From positions 186,001 to 250,000 of the forward strand of contig JAEXAW010000084.1 in the NCBI GenBank assembly GCA_023458055.1: a stretch of DNA of 64,000 nucleotides, in the 5' to 3' direction. Made by a program: the position numbers and the translations under genes. The notes under the pieces are model-generated. The model saw only the letters and a program-made list of their open reading frames with translations. It was not told where the DNA came from and ran no database searches. How positions within the stretch are numbered: position 1 is the first letter of the stretch; each line of letters opens with the position of its first letter. This DNA is from Pseudomonadota bacterium (GTDB taxonomy: Bacteria > Pseudomonadota > Alphaproteobacteria > Sphingomonadales > Sphingomonadaceae). Shown here one piece after another: positions 51,005 through 58,451 of the stretch.

Positions 51005-51772
51005 GTGAAGAAATATTTAGCGGTTTTTGCTGCGTTATCGATGTGCGCCGGGGCGACTCCTGCACTTGCCAAAAAGGAAGATAAATCGTCCGGGCGCAAG
51101 GCACAGGAAGCCGCACAGGCGCAGATTCCCGTTTGTCAGCGCAAACTCGGTGCCGTCGCCATCGTTGAACCGGATTATCACTGGTGGTCCGATTACGGCC
51201 TCAGTTCCCCGGAAGCATTGCTCAAGGTCATGGTTATGAAGTCGGGCTGTTTCAGCCTGGTTGATCGCGGCAAGGGCTTGCAGAATCGCAACCTCGAACG
51301 CGCACTCGGTGATTCGGGTGAATTGCAACGCGGCTCGAACATCGGCAAGCGCCAGGTCAAGGCAGCGGACTATTTTCTCGTGCCCGATCTCGTCTCGCGC
51401 AACCGTGATTCCGGCGGCGGCGGCATTGGCGGCGGCCTTGGTGGTCTGATCGGCGGCGGCCTTGGTGCCATTGCGGGCGGACTTAAGGTGAAGAAGAAGG
51501 AAGCCAATGTCACGCTGACTTTGGTCAACTCGCGCACCACCGAGCAAGAACGCATCACCGAAGGCTATGCCCGCAAAACTGACGTCGGCTTTGGTGGCGG
51601 CGGTCTTGGCGTGTTCGGCGGCGCACTGGGTGCAGTCGGCGGATCAAGCTACGAAAACACCGAAATCGGACAGGTTATTGTCGTCGCTTATCTCAAAGCC
51701 TATCGCGACATGGTAACGCAATTGGGCGGCCTCCCCCTCGATCCGAGCGCCGCAGCACCGCGCGCGGAATAA
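51005..51772 (+). CDS. CsgG/HfaB family protein
   Basis: A 255-residue exported protein with a signal peptide (AVFAALSMCAGATPALA). Its CsgG-like domain contains KVMVMKSGCFSLVDR, ADYFLVPDLVSRN and NVTLTLVNSRTTEQER; a Gly-rich stretch (GGGGIGGGLGGLIGGGLG) interrupts it. CsgG proteins form outer-membrane secretion pores or associate with holdfast/curli export. No curli or holdfast genes are adjacent, so its client is unknown. Confidence 0.75.
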   Translation: MKKYLAVFAALSMCAGATPALAKKEDKSSGRKAQEAAQAQIPVCQRKLGAVAIVEPDYHWWSDYGLSSPEALLKVMVMKSGCFSLVDRGKGLQNRNLERALGDSGELQRGSNIGKRQVKAADYFLVPDLVSRNRDSGGGGIGGGLGGLIGGGLGAIAGGLKVKKKEANVTLTLVNSRTTEQERITEGYARKTDVGFGGGGLGVFGGALGAVGGSSYENTEIGQVIVVAYLKAYRDMVTQLGGLPLDPSAAAPRAE

Positions 51773-51793
51773 GCTTTCAGGGGCATTAAAACA

Positions 51794-51830
51794 AAACCCC
51801 CGCCAGTGGTTGAAACTGGCGGGGGTTTTT
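51794..51830. terminator. Bidirectional terminator between CsgG-like gene and peroxiredoxin gene
   Basis: AAACCCCCGCCAGT pairs with ACTGGCGGGGGTTT around a seven-base loop. The T-run on the plus strand and the A-run on the other side allow use from both convergent genes. Confidence 0.9.
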
Positions 51831-51852
51831 GTTTGCCCCTTTGGCGGACAAG

Positions 51853-52422
51853 TTAACGCCCTAAAGCTTCCACCGCCGCCAGCGTATTTTTGACATGATC
51901 TACATAGTTCATGTCGCTGTGGACATAGGTGATGCGTCCATCGCGCGCGATGACAAAGCTGGTGCGGTTGGTCATGTTGAGCGCCGGAAGCCGGACACCA
52001 TAGGCCTTGGTGATTGCCGGGGTCGCGACCGCAACCGGGAATTTGGACCGGCACACCTCGGTCGAGAAACGCTGAAGGTCGGTGATATTATCGGTCGACA
52101 TGCCGATCACTGTCGCTCCGGCTGCCGCGAACCGATCATGATTTTCGGCAAAAGCCGCAGTTTCCAGCGTGCAGCCCTTGGTGAAGGCTTTTGGGAAGAA
52201 GTAGAGCACCACCGGCCCGCGGGCGAGCTGTTTTCTGAGGTCCAGCGTGAAGGTCTTTCCGCCCAGCGCGCCTTGGGTCACAAACATCGGCGCGCGGGTG
52301 CCGGTCTTGATCGCGGCCGAACTGAGGCCAGGCCGGAAAATCAGCAATGCGGCCACCGCAACAGCGAGTGCGAGTAATGCGTAACGCAACAGCGAACGCC
52401 GATTTACGGTGCTGGATGCCAT
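51853..52422 (-). CDS. Membrane-anchored peroxiredoxin (AhpC/TSA, BCP-like)
   Basis: A 189-residue thiol peroxidase with an N-terminal anchor (YALLALAVAVAALLIFRP), so its domain is in the periplasm. The peroxidatic cysteine is C84 in the motif PKAFTKGCTLET, and a further Cys lies in TEVCRSKFP near residue 123. It reduces peroxides using a thiol partner. It is divergent from an exported RidA protein, 101 bases apart. Confidence 0.85.
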   Translation of the reverse strand: MASSTVNRRSLLRYALLALAVAVAALLIFRPGLSSAAIKTGTRAPMFVTQGALGGKTFTLDLRKQLARGPVVLYFFPKAFTKGCTLETAAFAENHDRFAAAGATVIGMSTDNITDLQRFSTEVCRSKFPVAVATPAITKAYGVRLPALNMTNRTSFVIARDGRITYVHSDMNYVDHVKNTLAAVEALGR

Positions 52423-52523
52423 GATCTGTCTCCTTGGAACCCGCCCCTTGGCCGGTTGGCAGATATGCTATACCTCTGCCGCGATCACGTCCAGCAATGA
52501 AAACAGGGGAAGAGGAGCTACCA

Positions 52524-53048
52524 ATGACCATATCGAAACCCGCACAGTTGATCTGTCTCGCAGCCCTCATCATGTCTTCGACCGCGCTGGCAAAGCAAGG
52601 CGCGACGATTTCGCGTAATGCCAATCCGGAAAACCCCAAAGCGATCATCCTCCAGTCGGTGATCGTGCCGGCCAATGCGGAATGGCTGCTCTTGTCAGGG
52701 ATTGTGCCGCATCCGGTGGATCGCGAAAAAGCCAGGACCGTGCCGCCGACCAGCGTCGCGGACTATGGCGATACCTATACGCAAACCAAAAGCGTGCTGG
52801 CGCGGATTGAGGGCGCGTTGGCCGTCAAAGGCTATAAGCTGAGCGACGTGGTGCGGCTCACTGTCTATCTCGTCGCTGATCCGGCGACCGGCAAGATGGA
52901 TTTTGACGGCATGAACAGAGCCTATCGCGAACATTTCGGTATGGCGGCAAACCCCAATATCGTTTCGCGATCAACGGTCGAGGTAAAGGCGCTCGCCGCC
53001 CCCGGGCTGCTGGTTGAAATTGAAGCAACCGCCGCCAGGGCGCGCTGA
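52524..53048 (+). CDS. Exported RidA family protein
   Basis: A 174-residue RidA (YjgF/UK114) fold protein with a signal peptide (LICLAALIMSSTALA) at residues 9-23. RidA proteins usually deaminate reactive enamines in the cytoplasm; here the signal peptide predicts a periplasmic form. The conserved Arg near RLTVYLVADP and the VEVKALAAPGLLVEIEATA ending fit the fold. GAGGAG precedes the ATG at 52524; the longer in-frame start at 52434 would place the signal peptide inside. Confidence 0.8.
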   Translation: MTISKPAQLICLAALIMSSTALAKQGATISRNANPENPKAIILQSVIVPANAEWLLLSGIVPHPVDREKARTVPPTSVADYGDTYTQTKSVLARIEGALAVKGYKLSDVVRLTVYLVADPATGKMDFDGMNRAYREHFGMAANPNIVSRSTVEVKALAAPGLLVEIEATAARAR

Positions 53049-53063
53049 TCCGCATCCGAATAT

Positions 53064-53095
53064 AAAACGGCCCGGTCCATCGCTGAACCGGGCCG
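53064..53095 (-). terminator. Terminator of the DUF2171-OmpA gene
   Basis: CGGCCCGGT (53068-53076) pairs with ACCGGGCCG (53087-53095) around a ten-base loop; on the minus strand the stem is followed by TTTTAT. It closes the OmpA-like gene and may also slow the convergent RidA transcript. Confidence 0.7.
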
Positions 53096-53120
53096 CCTGA
53101 TTGATCAGTTTAAACTGGTC

Positions 53121-54131
53121 TTATTTCGCCGTGACGACCAGGTCGGTACGACGGGCATTCTGGTCGGCTCCACCCTTGGTCGCGGCCACACCGCCAGCCT
53201 TCGAGTTGAGACGATTGGCAACGATGCCCTTGGCAACAATGGCCTTGACCACATTCGCCGAACGTTCAGCCGAAAGCTTTTCGTTCGTAGCCTTGTCGCC
53301 GGTCGCGTCCGTATAGCCGACGACCGAGGCCTGAACCGTCGGATAAGCCTTCATGATCGCCGCGATCGAATCGATCGTGGGTTGGTCAACCGAGCGGATT
53401 GCCGCCGAGCCGGTGTCGAAGTTCAACTTGTCGAAGGTGAAGGTCTTCGGCGTGGCTTCGCTCGAGGTCACGAACTTATAAAGGTTATACGTGATCGTGC
53501 CCGGGGTGATGTCGAGCTTGGTGTTGTCGGCGAGCGTCACGCTTTCAACCGGACCAGCCGCCGGAACGGTTGCCGGAGCCGTGGTCTGGACGGTGGGCTC
53601 AACCGGTGCCGGTGCTTCGGCGGTGTTGCAGCTCTTCATTGCGAGGAATGCAGCAATTGCTGCGGCACCGAGGAGCAGCCACGGCCAGATGTTGGTCTTC
53701 TTTTGACCATCGACATAAACGTCGCCATCGCGCTGTACATGGGTACGATCAACCGTGTGATCGACGCGATCCGTCGTGCGATCCACCGCTGCTTCGACAC
53801 GATCACCGACGCGGTCAGCCGCGTGCGCCGCGCTCGAAGCGAGGCCGCCAACGGTTGCAGCGGCAGCGCCAGCAAGACCACCAGCAGTCGACGCCGCACC
53901 AGCAGCAAGGCCGCCGAGCGTGGTCAAAATGGTCGACCAGGGGCCATCAAGATAGACGGATTCACCTTCAACGCGCGAAAAACGGGTCAGCGGAACGTCG
54001 TGTTCGCCATCAACCACGCCTTCACGGCGGATACGCACGGCGTCCGTAGCAATCCCGGTTACGGTGCCGATGAAATCGCCATCGGAATCAAGCACGCGCA
54101 TACCGGCGCGAAGATCATTAACACTTACCAT
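53121..54131 (-). CDS. Membrane protein with N-terminal DUF2171 and C-terminal OmpA domain
   Basis: A 336-residue protein. Residues 1-60 match DUF2171 (RAGMRVLDSDGDFIGTVTG); a Gly/Ala-rich amphipathic stretch and an Asp/Arg-rich segment (VDRTTDRVDHTVDRTH) follow; a membrane segment lies at IWPWLLLGAAAIAAFLAM; the last ~110 residues are an OmpA-type peptidoglycan-binding domain (TFTFDKLNFDTGSAAI, VVGYTDATGDKATN, LSAERSANVVKAIVAKGI). DUF2171 would be cytoplasmic and OmpA periplasmic. The ATG at 54131 has GGAGGGAG upstream; a longer frame to 54380 is not supported. Confidence 0.8.
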   Translation of the reverse strand: MVSVNDLRAGMRVLDSDGDFIGTVTGIATDAVRIRREGVVDGEHDVPLTRFSRVEGESVYLDGPWSTILTTLGGLAAGAASTAGGLAGAAAATVGGLASSAAHAADRVGDRVEAAVDRTTDRVDHTVDRTHVQRDGDVYVDGQKKTNIWPWLLLGAAAIAAFLAMKSCNTAEAPAPVEPTVQTTAPATVPAAGPVESVTLADNTKLDITPGTITYNLYKFVTSSEATPKTFTFDKLNFDTGSAAIRSVDQPTIDSIAAIMKAYPTVQASVVGYTDATGDKATNEKLSAERSANVVKAIVAKGIVANRLNSKAGGVAATKGGADQNARRTDLVVTAK

Positions 54132-54336
54132 AATATTCTCCCTCCATAATGCAGCGCACAGATTTTGCGCACTGTCATGGTGGGGCTTAAACGAGCAACC
54201 CGCGCGAATGTTCCTGCAAAATCTTGTAACATCATGGCGCGACAGCCTATCTTGGCGTTTCGCCGCGCACGGTTTATGGGCGGGGGATGAGCCCGGTTTC
54301 TTCCATCCGTCATGTCGCAACGATCCGGTTTTTCCC

Positions 54337-55053
54337 GTGAGCGAGATCAAGCTGGAGAGCGGCTGGCGCGAGGCGCTCAAGGCCGAATTTGAAGCGCCCT
54401 ATATCGCCGATTTGAAGGCGTTTCTTGTCGAGGAACGTGCCAAGGGGCGGCGGATTTTCCCCAAGGGCAGCGAATGGTTCCGCGCGCTCGACCTCACGCC
54501 GCTCGACAAGGTGCGCGTGGTTATCTTGGGACAAGACCCCTATCATGGTGTCGGACAAGCGCATGGATTATGCTTTTCGGTGCAACCCGGCGTCCGGCCG
54601 CCCCCATCGCTTCTCAATATCTATAAGGAACTGGAAAGCGACCTCGGCCTGCCGCGCCCGGCACATGGATTTCTGGAGCATTGGGCGAAGCAGGGCGTGT
54701 TGTTGCTCAACAGCGTGCTGACGGTGGAGATGGGTAAGGCGGCATCACATCAGGGCAAAGGCTGGGAGCGGTTCACCGATGCGGTGATCGCAGCAATCAA
54801 CGCCAAGGCCGAGCCGGTCGTGTTCCTCCTGTGGGGAAGCTATGCGCAGAAAAAGGCGGCGTTCGTCGACAGTATCGACAAAGGCGGTCGCCATCTGGTG
54901 CTGAAAGCGGCCCATCCTTCGCCCTTGTCCGCGCACAACGGATTTCTGGGCTGCCGTCATTTCAGCAAAGCCAATGCCTTCCTTATCGAGCATGGCCAGC
55001 CGCCGATTGACTGGAGCCTGCCCGAAATGGCGGACCAGACCAGCCTGCTCTAA
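54337..55053 (+). CDS. ung: Uracil-DNA glycosylase
   Basis: A 238-residue family-1 glycosylase that removes uracil from DNA at the start of base-excision repair. The catalytic-water motif is GQDPYHGVGQAHGLCFSV and the DNA-binding motif is HPSPLSAHNGFLGCRHFS. The start is inferred as the GTG at 54337, which begins VSEIKLESGW; longer in-frame starts would run through unrelated sequence. The DUF2171-OmpA gene is divergent. Confidence 0.93.
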   Translation: MSEIKLESGWREALKAEFEAPYIADLKAFLVEERAKGRRIFPKGSEWFRALDLTPLDKVRVVILGQDPYHGVGQAHGLCFSVQPGVRPPPSLLNIYKELESDLGLPRPAHGFLEHWAKQGVLLLNSVLTVEMGKAASHQGKGWERFTDAVIAAINAKAEPVVFLLWGSYAQKKAAFVDSIDKGGRHLVLKAAHPSPLSAHNGFLGCRHFSKANAFLIEHGQPPIDWSLPEMADQTSLL

Positions 55054-55057
55054 GCGC

Positions 55058-55612
55058 TTAGTCGTAACAGCCCTCTTCGAACCGCGCGGCCATTTCGCCC
55101 GGAATAGCAGGGAACGGCCCGGCATTCTGCTTGCCATAATTGACCGAGACGCCCGCGCCGCCGCCCAATATCTTGCCAAGATCGCGCGGGATTGCCGCTT
55201 CGCCGCTGACCCCGCCGCGTAGTTTGTCTCCCGCACTTGCTGCGACGAGGGTGGCGACTGTGCCGCCGCTTCCGATGGTCATGCGCTCTTCGCTTGATAC
55301 GGGTTTGAAGTCGGACATATTGACCAATAATTTCTCCGATCCCGCAGCGCAGAAGAGGAGAATACGCGCGCCGCTCTCCTTGCTCGCAAACTGGAGCGAA
55401 TCGCCTTCGCCGCTCGCGCTCGCTTGCCATTCGTCAGCGGCAGGAGTGGCGGTCTCAACCGGCGGGGCAGCAATCGGCGGCGGGGCGGGCATGGTATCGC
55501 TCGTGACCGGCGATTGCGTCGGCGCGCTATCCTCCGCCGCCTTCTTCTGGCAACCCGCGAGCGACACCGCGACCAGGGCCGCAACCATAAACGGGGACGG
55601 CTTGATCTTCAT
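55058..55612 (-). CDS. Hypothetical lipoprotein
   Basis: A 184-residue envelope lipoprotein with lipobox LAGC, then about 40 Pro/Ala-rich residues. The globular part contains two cysteines (LLFCAAGSEK and EEGCYD at the end) and is otherwise unrecognised. It converges with ung four bases away. Probably periplasmic or inner-face outer membrane. Confidence 0.6.
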   Translation of the reverse strand: MKIKPSPFMVAALVAVSLAGCQKKAAEDSAPTQSPVTSDTMPAPPPIAAPPVETATPAADEWQASASGEGDSLQFASKESGARILLFCAAGSEKLLVNMSDFKPVSSEERMTIGSGGTVATLVAASAGDKLRGGVSGEAAIPRDLGKILGGGAGVSVNYGKQNAGPFPAIPGEMAARFEEGCYD

Positions 55613-55721
55613 TTCGTTAAACTCCTTTGCTCGTCGCTATGGCCTTGATGCGTTGCGAAGGTTATGGCCGCCCCTCAAGCGCGGTCAAGCGCCCGCCGGA
55701 CGAACTTACAGGAAAATGACG

Positions 55722-56024
55722 ATGAGCGACGACGAATATGTGTATGACGAGGAAAGCGGCGAGTGGATCAGCGCCGATGAAGCGCGCGCCAAACAGGCCG
55801 CCGCGGGTTCGGTCGAGGTGCGCGATGCGGTGGGCAATATCCTCGCGGATGGCGACCAGGTCACGCTGATCAAGGATCTGACCGTCAAAGGCGCCGGCCA
55901 AACGCTAAAGCGCGGCACGCTGATCAAATCCATCCGCCTGACGGGTGATCCGCAGGAGATTGACTGTCGCTATGACGGCATCAAAGGCTTGGTGCTGCGT
56001 GCGGAGTTTGTCCGCAAGCGTTAA
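55722..56024 (+). CDS. PhnA-type protein lacking its N-terminal zinc ribbon
   Basis: A 100-residue protein whose last ~70 residues closely match the C-terminal domain of PhnA/YjdM (RDAVGNILADGDQVTLIKDL, TLIKSIRLTGDPQEIDCRYDG, LRAEFVRKR). The CPxC zinc ribbon expected in the first ~30 residues is replaced by an acidic stretch (YVYDEESGEWISADEARAKQ). Despite its name in databases, PhnA is not part of phosphonate breakdown. The ATG at 55722 has AGGA nine bases upstream; 55716 is an alternative. Confidence 0.75.
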   Translation: MSDDEYVYDEESGEWISADEARAKQAAAGSVEVRDAVGNILADGDQVTLIKDLTVKGAGQTLKRGTLIKSIRLTGDPQEIDCRYDGIKGLVLRAEFVRKR

Positions 56025-56030
56025 CCGGCC

Positions 56031-56555
56031 TTATTTTGCCAGCGTAGCCGTGCCGCGCTCGGCACAGCCCTTGAGTGCGCGGCCTTCAACTGTAGCCTTG
56101 ACCGTAAACTCATAGCTTTTGTCCGACATACCATCCGAACAGGTGCCGGTCGTAATGGTCAGTGCCACCGGCTTGCCATTGAGCGTGCCGGTATAATCAA
56201 CCCCCTTGGCAAAAGCGGAGCGGCTCACCTTGAAACTGGTACCCGCCTGATTGTCCGGCGTCATATATTTGGCGGTGTCGCCATCAATGTCGAACGCCCA
56301 GAAAGGTTCGGTGCCGAGCGCGCGGAATTTGGTCACGGGGCCATCATCCTGCGCGCTCGGGGGCGCTGCCGGAGTCGTCGCGGCGGGGGTTGCCGCAGGC
56401 GGCGTCTTGACGTCATTTTCCGGCGTCGGCGCAACCGCCGGTTCGGCCGGAACCGTCTGCGTCTGCTGGTGCGGGGCTTGCGCCGGTTCGCGGTTGCACG
56501 CCGCAAGCGTGCCGCCCAATATCAAAGCCGTCGAGATCGCAAAAATTGTCCGCAC
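56031..56555 (-). CDS. Lipoprotein with COG3650-type domain
   Basis: A 174-residue lipoprotein (lipobox LAAC) with a Pro/Ala-rich linker up to about residue 70. The C-terminal domain (FRALGTEPFWAFDIDGDTA, then TTGTCSDGMSDKSYEFTV and LKGCAERG) resembles the COG3650 group of exported proteins, with two conserved cysteines. The function is unknown. It converges with the PhnA-like gene and lies directly downstream of the DUF72 gene on the same strand. Confidence 0.7.
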   Translation of the reverse strand: MRTIFAISTALILGGTLAACNREPAQAPHQQTQTVPAEPAVAPTPENDVKTPPAATPAATTPAAPPSAQDDGPVTKFRALGTEPFWAFDIDGDTAKYMTPDNQAGTSFKVSRSAFAKGVDYTGTLNGKPVALTITTGTCSDGMSDKSYEFTVKATVEGRALKGCAERGTATLAK

Positions 56556-56557
56556 CT

Positions 56558-57313
56558 TTAACCCTCCGTCGTTTCAAGCTCAGCCTTGAGCGCCATCGCG
56601 GCAGCCGGAGCCCGCTCTTTTGCGCCGTTGATAAAGAACATATAAGCGTCGCTCCCGTTCCCTGTCCATTTCCGGGCGAGGCTCGCAAAGCTTTTTATCT
56701 CGGCACTATCATAGCCGGTCGGCTCGTCGCTGCGCGCCTGCATCAGCCGGGCATAGCGAAATCCGCCCGTATCCGCATCAATGCACGGATATTCCGGATG
56801 ATCGGCATAGACAATCGCCGCACCAGCCTCGCGGGCGAGCGCGATGAAAGCGGGGTCATCGAAACTGTCATGGCGCACCTCAAGCGCATGGCCGAGCGCA
56901 AGACCATCGATACTGTCAGGCAGCAATTTGAGGAACGCTCCAAAATCTTCGGGGTCAAACCTTTTGGTCGGCGCGAATTGCCACACAATCGGCCCCAACC
57001 GGTCGCCGAGTTCGCTGATCCCCTGCCCGACAAATTTGGCGATGGAATCGCCTGCGTCGGCAAGCTTGGTCCGGTTGGTCGCATAACGCGAAGCCTTGAG
57101 CGCATAGCGAAAGCCATCGGGCGCTACCTTGGCCCAGGTCGCAAAGCTTTTGGGTGATTGCAGCCGGTAATAGGTCGCGTTGATCTCGATTGCGGTGAGA
57201 TGCTGGACGGCATAAGCCTGCTCGTCTTTCTGCCGGAGGCCGGGCGGATAGAAAGTGCCGCGCCATGGCTCATAGGTCCATCCGCCGGTCCCGGTTCTGA
57301 TTTTGCCTGCCAT
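56558..57313 (-). CDS. DUF72 domain-containing protein
   Basis: A 251-residue TIM-barrel protein of the DUF72 (YecE) family. It begins with the typical GTGGWTYEPWRGTFYPPGL and contains ALKASRYATNR and the conserved VWQFAPTKRF. Function is unproven. The ATG at 57313 has AAGG seven bases upstream; GTG at 57328 is in frame but less likely. The lipoprotein gene follows after two bases, suggesting one transcript. Confidence 0.85.
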   Translation of the reverse strand: MAGKIRTGTGGWTYEPWRGTFYPPGLRQKDEQAYAVQHLTAIEINATYYRLQSPKSFATWAKVAPDGFRYALKASRYATNRTKLADAGDSIAKFVGQGISELGDRLGPIVWQFAPTKRFDPEDFGAFLKLLPDSIDGLALGHALEVRHDSFDDPAFIALAREAGAAIVYADHPEYPCIDADTGGFRYARLMQARSDEPTGYDSAEIKSFASLARKWTGNGSDAYMFFINGAKERAPAAAMALKAELETTEG

Positions 57314-57409
57314 ATCCTTACCTTTCACCGTCGAAGCGGGACCGAAACGAAGATAACTGATTGTAAACCAATCGGTGGTAACCCTCTAGTGAATTGAGGG
57401 GACCACTTC

Positions 57410-58210
57410 ATGGATTTTAGTTCTTCACGTCTGCTGAAATCATTCGGCAATTTCGGGCGCAAACAAGAGGTTGCGGATACGCCTGCACCGCAGGCACCGA
57501 CAGATATGAGCGAGCGGCTCGCCCGCGTGCGCGAAGCGGCGCTCGCCGCGGAAACCCAGCCACGCTTCCGGCCCGACATGGATCCGGTTGCTGCGCCACA
57601 TGATCATGGGTTCGACGATGGCACCGAACAGGCCTATTCGCCGCTCGAACAGGAGCCGACCCGCACCATCGGGATTGATTTGCGCGCGCTCGCGCTCGAA
57701 CCGATGAGTGCCCCGCAAAATGACGGGCATCAGTCCGATGCTATCGCCTGGCTTTCGGAAACGCCGCCGGAAATCTGGCACTATGTTGCCAGCAAATGGG
57801 ATTGGGAATGGGGCGCGGAGCCGCTCATGTGGATGGTTCAGCAGCCCGATTGTGATGGCGGTACTGCGGCCATGCTGTTCTGGAAATCGGGCGAGGCGGA
57901 AGATTATCTGCCCTTTGGCGACGCGGAACCGACCGAAGATGAAGATATTCTCGTCGCCGATATGGCAGAGCTGATCGCAGTCCGATTCGAACGTGGCGAA
58001 TTCGGACCGATGCGCTTTGCTTTTGATGAACGGCTGGTCAAACCGCATTTCCCCGCGCGGCTGGAAAAACTCTATATGGAAGAGCGGATGGAATGGGATG
58101 CGCACAAGGTGCCGCGCCGCTCATCCGGCGAAATGGTCTTGATCGAACGCTTCGACCATGAAACCGAAGCCGAAATCAACAACTTCCTGCGCGCGATGGC
58201 TGCCGAATAA
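57410..58210 (+). CDS. Hypothetical protein with DUF4274-like domain
   Basis: A 266-residue soluble protein. The first ~110 residues are polar and probably disordered. The central part (AWLSETPPEIWHYVASKWDW, then WMVQQPDCDGGTAAMLFWKSG) resembles the DUF4274 domain, which has no known function. The C-terminal ~90 residues are charged and contain PRRSSGEMVLIERFDHETEA. It is divergent from the DUF72 gene. Assignment of DUF4274 is by motif likeness only. Confidence 0.6.
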   Translation: MDFSSSRLLKSFGNFGRKQEVADTPAPQAPTDMSERLARVREAALAAETQPRFRPDMDPVAAPHDHGFDDGTEQAYSPLEQEPTRTIGIDLRALALEPMSAPQNDGHQSDAIAWLSETPPEIWHYVASKWDWEWGAEPLMWMVQQPDCDGGTAAMLFWKSGEAEDYLPFGDAEPTEDEDILVADMAELIAVRFERGEFGPMRFAFDERLVKPHFPARLEKLYMEERMEWDAHKVPRRSSGEMVLIERFDHETEAEINNFLRAMAAE

Positions 58211-58286
58211 AGCCCGGCGAAACCGGCTACGGAACCCATTTCCTTCACTGCTCGTTTATCCCCTCAACGGGCAGAAGGAGCATGAA

Positions 58287-58451
58287 ATGGAACGACATGG
58301 TGAAGAGGTCGAACTGACCACAACAGAAGCGCGGGCCGGTGCAACTCCGCATATCGTGCGCTATGTACTGGCGATTTCGCTGGCGCTGGCGATCATTGCG
58401 ATGACCTTGGTATGGGTCATCCCCGCGCTGACGGCCACCCCGGCGGGTTAG
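58287..58451 (+). CDS. 54-residue single-span membrane protein
   Basis: A small protein with a polar N-terminal half and one membrane segment (IVRYVLAISLALAIIAMTLV). AAGGAG lies seven bases before the ATG. No family recognised. It ends four bases into the ligD stop on the other strand, so the two genes converge. Confidence 0.55.
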   Translation: MERHGEEVELTTTEARAGATPHIVRYVLAISLALAIIAMTLVWVIPALTATPAG

